From: Hyphococcus sp.
Lineage (GTDB): Bacteria > Pseudomonadota > Alphaproteobacteria > Caulobacterales > Parvularculaceae
Assembly (NCBI GenBank): GCA_021604605.1
Contig: BQJH01000084.1
Coordinates: forward strand, 1-10,768
Length of the DNA stretch: 10,768 nt
Reading direction: 5' to 3'
Shown here: in pieces, positions 6,882-10,768 of the stretch
How the letters are laid out: the number at the start of each line of letters is the position of its first letter
Numbering within the stretch: position 1 is the first letter of the stretch
Notes under the pieces: generated by a model
What the model was told of the DNA's origin: nothing
The model's database searches: none
What the model saw: only the letters and a program-made list of their open reading frames with translations
Program-made: the position numbers and the translations under genes

Positions 6882-8363
6882 ATGACGAGCCCATCCGAGA
6901 CGGAACCCCAACAACTCGACGATAATTTACTGGACCCGGCAAACTGGGAAGAGTTTCGATCTTTTCTTCATGAACTGTCTGATGATGTGACGACACACTT
7001 AAAAGACATTCGGCAGAAAAGAGTTTGGACGAGGCCAACGCCGGATGTTTATGACGCCTTCCGATCCGATATTCCTGTAGAGGGAAAGGGGGTGGATGCG
7101 ACATATGAAGAATTCAAGACGAACATCCTTCCTCATATCGCAGGTAATATCCATCCGCGGTTTTGGGGCTGGGTTGTCGGCAGCGGCGCGCCATCATCCA
7201 TGGTGGGGGATTGGTTAGCCGCGTTCGTCAATGGCGTTCCAACGATTTTTGATGAATCGGCGCGACTGACTGAAATTCAAATTATCGACTGGATTAAAAG
7301 TCTCTTTGGGTTCGATGATGAAGCGAGCGGTGTTCTTACAACCGGGGTTTCTGAAAGTACGTTGATTGCGCTCGTCGCAGCCAGGCATTCAGTGCTTGGA
7401 GAAGTTGGCAAACAAAAGGGGCTTTACGGCATTGACGCCGATCCGGTCTTCTATCTTTGTGATCAAACTCACGACAGTTCTCGAAAAGCAATCGAGATTA
7501 TGGGGTTTGGCAGTGATCATATTCAAACGATTGCATCAGATGATCAGTTTCAGATGAAGCCTGATCTTCTTGCTGACCAAATAAAAAATGATCTGCAACA
7601 AGGCCGAAAACCCATTGCCGTCATTGCGACTGTAGGGACGGTTGGAACGGGCGCCTTTGATGATCTCGAAGCCATAGGCGCGATATGCAAAAAAGAAAAT
7701 ATCTGGCTGCATGTTGATGGCGCTTTTGGTGTTTGGGCGATCCTTTCCGAAACGAAAAAGGATAATGTCCGCGGACTTGAGTATGCAGACTCGCTTGTCT
7801 TCGACATGCACAAATGGATGTATCAGTCCTATGATATTGGCTGTGTGCTGGTGCGCAGCGCTGTAAAGCACCGCCGATCATTGCAAGTCAGCGCCAATTA
7901 TCTTGATCAGATTGAGGGCACGCTTCGGAATGTTTCGAAAGACTTGTGTGATTACACCATCCAATTGTCCCGTGGCTTTAAAGCGCTGAAGTTCTGGTTT
8001 TCTTTAAAAAGCGAGGGTCTGTCATCATTTGCTAAGGCTATAGACCACAATATTGATTGCGCGGACTATCTCACGCGGCGCATTGAACAATCGCCAAACC
8101 TTGAGCTGTTGGCGCCGACCTCTCTCAATGTTGTTAATTTTCGATATCTTGCTGTGGGCAAGACGAATGAAGAACTGAACAAGATAAATACAGAGCTGGT
8201 AAGGCGTCTAAATAGTGATGGTGTTGCCGTGCCTTCTTCACTGATTTTCGATGGAAAGTTTGCCATTCGAATTGCGATTTCAAACCATCGCACCAACAGG
8301 AATGACATAGACCTCATGCTTGATCATGTTCTTGAAAACGGCGCTTTAGTTTCCGGGGCTTGA
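6882..8363 (+). CDS. Group II pyridoxal-phosphate-dependent decarboxylase
   Basis: A 493-residue PLP enzyme of the aromatic-L-amino-acid/glutamate/histidine decarboxylase superfamily, fold type I. Seen: an N-terminal segment with HPRFWGWVVG (91-100), typical of the family's substrate entrance; TTGVSEST (153-160), a variant of the usual TxGGSEAN phosphate-binding loop; QTHDSSRKA (195-203), where His197 should stack on the PLP ring; HVDGAFG (277-283), with Asp279 for the pyridine nitrogen; and DMHKWM (308-313), with Lys311 as the Schiff-base lysine. All core PLP residues are present, so it should be active. It lacks features that would let me name glutamate, DOPA, tryptophan or diaminobutyrate as substrate. 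It lies downstream of the VOC gene and divergent from an Lrp/AsnC regulator, which fits amino-acid breakdown or amine synthesis. Lengthwise it is normal. Confidence 0.9.
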   Translation: MTSPSETEPQQLDDNLLDPANWEEFRSFLHELSDDVTTHLKDIRQKRVWTRPTPDVYDAFRSDIPVEGKGVDATYEEFKTNILPHIAGNIHPRFWGWVVGSGAPSSMVGDWLAAFVNGVPTIFDESARLTEIQIIDWIKSLFGFDDEASGVLTTGVSESTLIALVAARHSVLGEVGKQKGLYGIDADPVFYLCDQTHDSSRKAIEIMGFGSDHIQTIASDDQFQMKPDLLADQIKNDLQQGRKPIAVIATVGTVGTGAFDDLEAIGAICKKENIWLHVDGAFGVWAILSETKKDNVRGLEYADSLVFDMHKWMYQSYDIGCVLVRSAVKHRRSLQVSANYLDQIEGTLRNVSKDLCDYTIQLSRGFKALKFWFSLKSEGLSSFAKAIDHNIDCADYLTRRIEQSPNLELLAPTSLNVVNFRYLAVGKTNEELNKINTELVRRLNSDGVAVPSSLIFDGKFAIRIAISNHRTNRNDIDLMLDHVLENGALVSGA

Positions 8364-8373
8364 GTGCGGGCAA

Positions 8374-8404
8374 AAAAACAGCGGGATTTGATCCCGCTGT
8401 TTTT
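8374..8404. terminator. Bidirectional intrinsic terminator
   Basis: Arms of 14 bp, AAAAACAGCGGGAT and ATCCCGCTGTTTTT, are perfect complements around a 3-nt loop TTG, with a GC-rich core and T runs on both strands. It starts 11 bp after the decarboxylase stop and ends 2 bp before the stop of the - strand PEP-CTERM gene, so it can end both transcripts. Confidence 0.93.
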
Positions 8405-8406
8405 GA

Positions 8407-9011
8407 TTAGGCTGTTTGTTTCCTGCGAAAATACCAGAACATCAGCGCGCCGGTGAAGAGCAGGATAAGTGTTCCCGGTTCAGGAACTTCCGTCGGCGGT
8501 TCCGGTGGATCTACCGGCGGCTCCACGGGTGGTTCCGGATCATCACAATCAGGAATGTCAGTTTCCGGATCATCGTCGCAAACCGGCGGGCCGGGTGGAA
8601 TGATAACCGGCGGCACGATAATTGGCGGCGGCCCAACCACTGGCGGAAAAATCACCGGCGGGTTTGTTATTGGCGGCGGACCTGTCACGACAGGCGGCGT
8701 CACAGAAGACGGTGTTGACGGAACCCGCCCGGTTACCACTGGTGGCGCTGGATTATATCCGGCAAGCCGTTGTGGAACGGGGCGGGGTGCTAAAAAGCCT
8801 TGGAGGCGGCCCTCCGCTGGCCTTCTTCTTCGCCGCAACATCCACAATTGACGACGATGTCGTTGCGAATATCGCCGACGGCCCGTGCATACCACGCGTC
8901 AAAATCTTCTTCTTGCGGCCCGCTGCGGCGGTCCCCAAAACCACCTGTCCAGATAATCGCCAATGCGACAATCAAGGCGGCGACAATATTGGCTAAGCCG
9001 TTGCCCATCAT
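8407..9011 (-). CDS. Proline-rich PEP-CTERM sorting-domain protein, reading frame split by a -1 shift
   Basis: Two frames appear to make one 201-residue protein. The upstream part (9011 down to 8790, 73 residues) starts at ATG 9011 with GAGG 6 nt upstream, has a hydrophobic segment NIVAALIVALAIIWTGGF that may be a signal anchor, then an acidic stretch and CGCC. It stops at TAG right after a run of five T (8792-8796). The -1 frame continues from there for 128 residues to 8407: PPVV/PPII-type proline repeats, an acidic segment with two Cys 11 apart, and a C-terminal EVPEPGTL, hydrophobic helix and FRRKQTA. The last part is a clear PEP-CTERM signal, which exosortase systems process at the inner membrane. 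One extra T would join the frames exactly. Without the join, the downstream frame opens with an Arg-rich stretch and no export signal. No exosortase gene is in the window. Confidence 0.72.
8791..8796 (-). other. Frameshift point in the PEP-CTERM gene
   Basis: Read on the - strand the upstream frame is GCT TTT TAG. A tRNA-Phe slipping back one base would again pair with TTT and next read TTA, entering the PEP-CTERM frame. A short hairpin, CCGTT-CCAC-AACGG (8767-8780), lies about 11 nt downstream. A lost T in the homopolymer, real or a sequencing error, explains the same pattern more simply than programmed slippage. Confidence 0.45.
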
Positions 9012-9042
9012 AATGAACCTCATCTCCCCAAAAAACTCTTCG

Positions 9043-9060
9043 GATCGCCTGGTGGCGATC
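9043..9060. repeat. Perfect hairpin in the PEP-CTERM leader
   Basis: GATCGCC and GGCGATC are perfect 7-bp arms with a 4-nt loop. On the - strand it lies about 30 nt before the start codon, and a T6 run begins about 7 nt after it. It could form in the leader RNA, but the gap to the T run is too long for a standard terminator. Confidence 0.4.
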
Positions 9061-9165
9061 ACGACGCATCTGCCCAGGGTAGGCAATATATGCGCTCCTC
9101 AGTCTCCCAAGTCTTGTGCCAAGTTGGAAAGGTCATCCTGGGGGTAAAATATGCCAGAAATTCAG

Positions 9166-9230
9166 CAGCTTATGGGCGCTAAATCAGGTTAGGGAAGGTG
9201 TGTCGGGGCGCTAAATTCTCTCATAAGCTG
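9166..9230. repeat. Nested direct and inverted repeat module
   Basis: CAGCTTATG (9166-9174) and CATAAGCTG (9222-9230) are a perfect 9-bp inverted repeat. Inside it an 11-bp direct repeat GGGCGCTAAAT occurs twice (9174-9184 and 9206-9216), 32 bp apart, close to three helical turns. The outer arms could pair in RNA or cruciform DNA, or be paired binding sites. Its role is unknown. Confidence 0.55.
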
Positions 9231-9287
9231 TCTCGAATCTGTCTAGAAATGACCCTCTGTGCAGATTTGACACAATATCTGAGGCAG

Positions 9288-9332
9288 AGGCGGCTCTGAC
9301 GGTGATTGTCTACCCAAGGCGGTCTGACCGTG
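9288..9332. repeat. Near-identical 16-17 bp direct repeat
   Basis: AGGCGGCTCTGACGGTG (9288-9304) and AGGCGGTCTGACCGTG (9317-9332) differ by one inserted base and one substitution, with a 29-bp period. The second copy contains a perfect palindrome CGGTC-T-GACCG (9320-9330). Two spaced copies about 100 bp before a start codon look like regulator sites, but the factor is unknown. Confidence 0.45.
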
Positions 9333-9347
9333 CTAAATAAAGGTTAA
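9333..9347 (+). promoter_or_regulatory. CtrA-like half-site pair
   Basis: CTAA-N7-TTAA matches 7 of the 8 fixed bases of the alphaproteobacterial CtrA box TTAA-N7-TTAA. It lies about 80 bp before the GH24 start. A single site with one mismatch can arise by chance. Confidence 0.22.
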
Positions 9348-9427
9348 TGCTGCGTCCAAGGGTAGGGATAAGGGCGCATCGTACATGTGTAGTAGGCGGT
9401 GTTCCGCCGGGTATAGACGAGAGGGGT

Positions 9428-10408
9428 ATGGGTCTGATGCGGACGGGAGACACCGGTCTAAATCTGATCAAAGGCTACGAGGGTCTGCGGATGTCGGCGC
9501 ATTATGCACCGAGTGAACAGTGGACTGTCGGTTATGGCCATACAGGTAGCGCTCGCCACGGCATGAGCGTGACTGAGGGGGATGCTGAGCGTTTGCTCAA
9601 GGAGGATGTGGGGCCGATTGAGCAATTGATTGGGGATACTGTCCGGGCGCCGCTTAATCAGAATGAACATGATGCGCTTGTCTCCCTGATCTTCAATATC
9701 GGCGAAGACAATTGGAAGAACTCTACTGTTTTGCGCAAATTGAATGCGGGCGACAAAATTGGCGCCGCAAATTCCTTTGAAATGTGGACCAAGGCCCACG
9801 TTAATAATGAGCTTGTGACCTTAGACGGTCTTGTGCGCCGGCGCGCAGCCGAGAAGTCTTTATTCCTGATGCCAACGGACGCGTCTCTTGTGGTGCCGAC
9901 ATCGGATGTTTATCCGGCGGCGGAATGCGAGCCGGAATTTGTGTCCGACAAAGTCCTCGGCGCCAAACCGCTGGCCAATTTCGATAATCTGAAAGAAGAA
10001 TCCAAACGCTCCTTATCGCCTGAAGAAAAAGCGGCGCGTACGCGCGCGCTCTTTGCCGCGACACAAGCGTTGTCGAACGAGCCGACCAAGATGATTATTT
10101 CCAAAGCCGAAGAGCATGCTGATATGGGCGTGACTGTCGGCGCTGTTCTTGCGGGCCTGTTGGCGTTTGCTTTAACCGGCGTTGGCGTCATCTTGCTGCT
10201 CGGTCAGGAAGCGCCGGGCGTCGCAGAAGCCATGGGTCTCAGCTATGACCGGTTCTCGGCGATCTTTGAGAACTTGCCTATGTGGCTCTCAGCTATTGGC
10301 GCCGCGATGTGTTATTTCATTCTCTATATATTGGTGAAGCGTTCTGCCCGTCACGACCTGAAAAGACAGCGGGCGCAAGACCTCGCCAGATTACGCACCG
10401 CTGAATGA
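9428..10408 (+). CDS. Lysozyme-fold (GH24) protein with two C-terminal membrane helices
   Basis: A 326-residue protein. Residues 4-147 are a T4/P22-type lysozyme domain: LNLIKGYEGLR with the catalytic Glu18, WTVGYGHT with Thr33 in the place of T4 Thr26, NQNEHDALVSLIFNIG, and GLVRRRAAEKSLFL at its end. The residue 9 after the Glu, normally the catalytic Asp, is Ala27. A linker follows (about 148-235), then two membrane helices (about 236-259 and 285-304) and a basic tail. There is no N-terminal signal peptide. The acidic loop between the helices and the basic tail suggest that both termini face the cytoplasm. The start is 9428 or 9437: GAGAGGGG at 9419-9426 is close to the first and somewhat far from the second. 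Earlier in-frame codons back to 9347 give a non-family leader. It may remodel peptidoglycan or only bind it. No phage genes are adjacent. Confidence 0.85.
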   Translation: MGLMRTGDTGLNLIKGYEGLRMSAHYAPSEQWTVGYGHTGSARHGMSVTEGDAERLLKEDVGPIEQLIGDTVRAPLNQNEHDALVSLIFNIGEDNWKNSTVLRKLNAGDKIGAANSFEMWTKAHVNNELVTLDGLVRRRAAEKSLFLMPTDASLVVPTSDVYPAAECEPEFVSDKVLGAKPLANFDNLKEESKRSLSPEEKAARTRALFAATQALSNEPTKMIISKAEEHADMGVTVGAVLAGLLAFALTGVGVILLLGQEAPGVAEAMGLSYDRFSAIFENLPMWLSAIGAAMCYFILYILVKRSARHDLKRQRAQDLARLRTAE

Positions 10409-10439
10409 GGGCTCGTCGCCTGCAATCTCGTTTAAGCCG

Positions 10440-10768
10440 ATGACGATCCATATCGTGAAGCTATGTGTGGGCGCGCAAAGTGTCGCCGATCAAGAGGATT
10501 GGATTAAGCGTCGATCGCGTGCGAATAAAGAAGCCGGATTAGGGCGGGTTCATGATCATGTCACACGGATGCGGCCGAGGCGCGAAGAAGAGTTACTGAA
10601 TGGCGGCTCGCTTTATTGGGTGATTAAAGGGGTTATCCTTGCGCGGCAGGAAATTCTTGGGCTGGAAGAGCGCATTGGCGCTGATGAAATCAAGCGCACA
10701 GCGATCTTGCTGAAACCAAAGTTGATTTTGACTCATCCGCAACCGCGCCGGGCTTTTCAGGGGTGGAG
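10440..10768 (+). CDS. DUF1489 family protein (5' part)
   Basis: The frame opens at ATG 10440 and runs off the window end, giving 109 residues of the N-terminal part. It matches the DUF1489 family, a conserved alphaproteobacterial protein of unknown function. Seen: MTIHIVKLCVGAQSVADQED at the start, then TRMRPRREEELLNGGSLYWVIKG, RQEILGLEERIG and PRRAFQGW at the edge of the window. It follows the GH24 gene after 31 nt on the same strand with only a weak ribosome binding site, so co-transcription is possible. The family is usually found without a fixed partner. Confidence 0.9.
   Translation, partial: MTIHIVKLCVGAQSVADQEDWIKRRSRANKEAGLGRVHDHVTRMRPRREEELLNGGSLYWVIKGVILARQEILGLEERIGADEIKRTAILLKPKLILTHPQPRRAFQGW

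Larger units (their letters stand above)
9024..9427. other. Repeat-rich intergenic region between two divergent genes
   Basis: About 400 bp without a convincing gene, between the - strand PEP-CTERM start and the + strand GH24 start. It holds a leader hairpin (9043-9060), a direct/inverted repeat module (9166-9230), a 10-bp near-tandem repeat CTGTCT[C/A]GAA (9228-9237 and 9239-9248), a 16-bp repeat pair (9288-9332) and a CtrA-like pair of half-sites (9333-9347). I find no clear sigma-70 promoter for the GH24 gene. On the - strand TATATT (9085-9090) could be a -10 for the PEP-CTERM gene, but no well-spaced -35 goes with it. Confidence 0.6.

Noticed and set aside
6447..6914. A - strand open frame of 155 residues over the VOC gene
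   Set aside because: It is a shadow frame: no recognisable family, no ribosome binding site, and it covers a well-supported + strand gene and the next gene's start.
8453..8851. A + strand open frame of 132 residues, very rich in glycine and threonine
   Set aside because: It is the exact antisense of the proline-rich PEP-CTERM frame: Gly codons oppose Pro codons. It has no family features of its own.
9267..9272. Perfect TTGACA as a -35 for the GH24 gene
   Set aside because: No -10-like hexamer lies 15-18 bp downstream; that stretch is GC-rich.
9347..9427. An earlier ATG for the GH24 gene
   Set aside because: The extra 27 residues are rich in Arg and Gly with no signal-peptide character, and they overlap the CtrA-like site. 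GAGAGGGG near 9428 is a better guide.

Overview
The window looks chromosomal and alphaproteobacterial. The order nuoN-birA-coaX-rnj-DUF1467 at the left end and the DUF1489 gene at the right end are both typical of that class. A PEP-CTERM sorting signal and one CtrA-like half-site pair would fit a marine or aquatic lineage of the Caulobacterales/Hyphomonadales/Parvularculales type, but I cannot place the order from sequence alone. I see no insertion sequence, integrase, tRNA, rRNA or CRISPR array.

Left block (1-4258, + strand). This is a tightly packed housekeeping operon: the 3' part of nuoN (complex I membrane subunit), birA (biotin-protein ligase, GTG start 3 nt after nuoN), coaX (type III pantothenate kinase), rnj (ribonuclease J, starting on the base after the coaX stop) and a small DUF1467 membrane protein that overlaps rnj by ATGA. 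After a short gap comes mgtE (4361-5833), a full-length Mg2+ channel/transporter with its own good ribosome binding site.

Middle block (5838-8404). An Lrp/AsnC-family regulator on the - strand converges on mgtE. It is divergent from a two-gene + strand unit: a small glyoxalase-fold (VOC) protein followed by a group II PLP-dependent decarboxylase. The intergenic region between regulator and operon holds a plausible promoter for the regulator and a 15-bp palindrome of the usual Lrp-operator size. This suggests an amino-acid-responsive decarboxylation unit whose substrate is unknown. A perfect 14-bp-arm terminator closes the block and can serve both strands.

Right block (8407-10768). A - strand gene encodes a proline-rich PEP-CTERM protein. 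Its N-terminal hydrophobic segment lies in a different frame from its C-terminal sorting signal, and the two frames join naturally at a run of five T. A repeat-rich intergenic region of about 400 bp follows. Then comes a + strand lysozyme-fold (GH24) protein with two C-terminal membrane helices, whose usual catalytic Asp position holds Ala. The window ends inside a DUF1489 gene.

The most interesting items are the split PEP-CTERM gene, the membrane-anchored GH24 protein that may not be a conventional lysozyme, the Lrp/VOC/decarboxylase unit and the repeat-rich intergenic region beside the GH24 gene.
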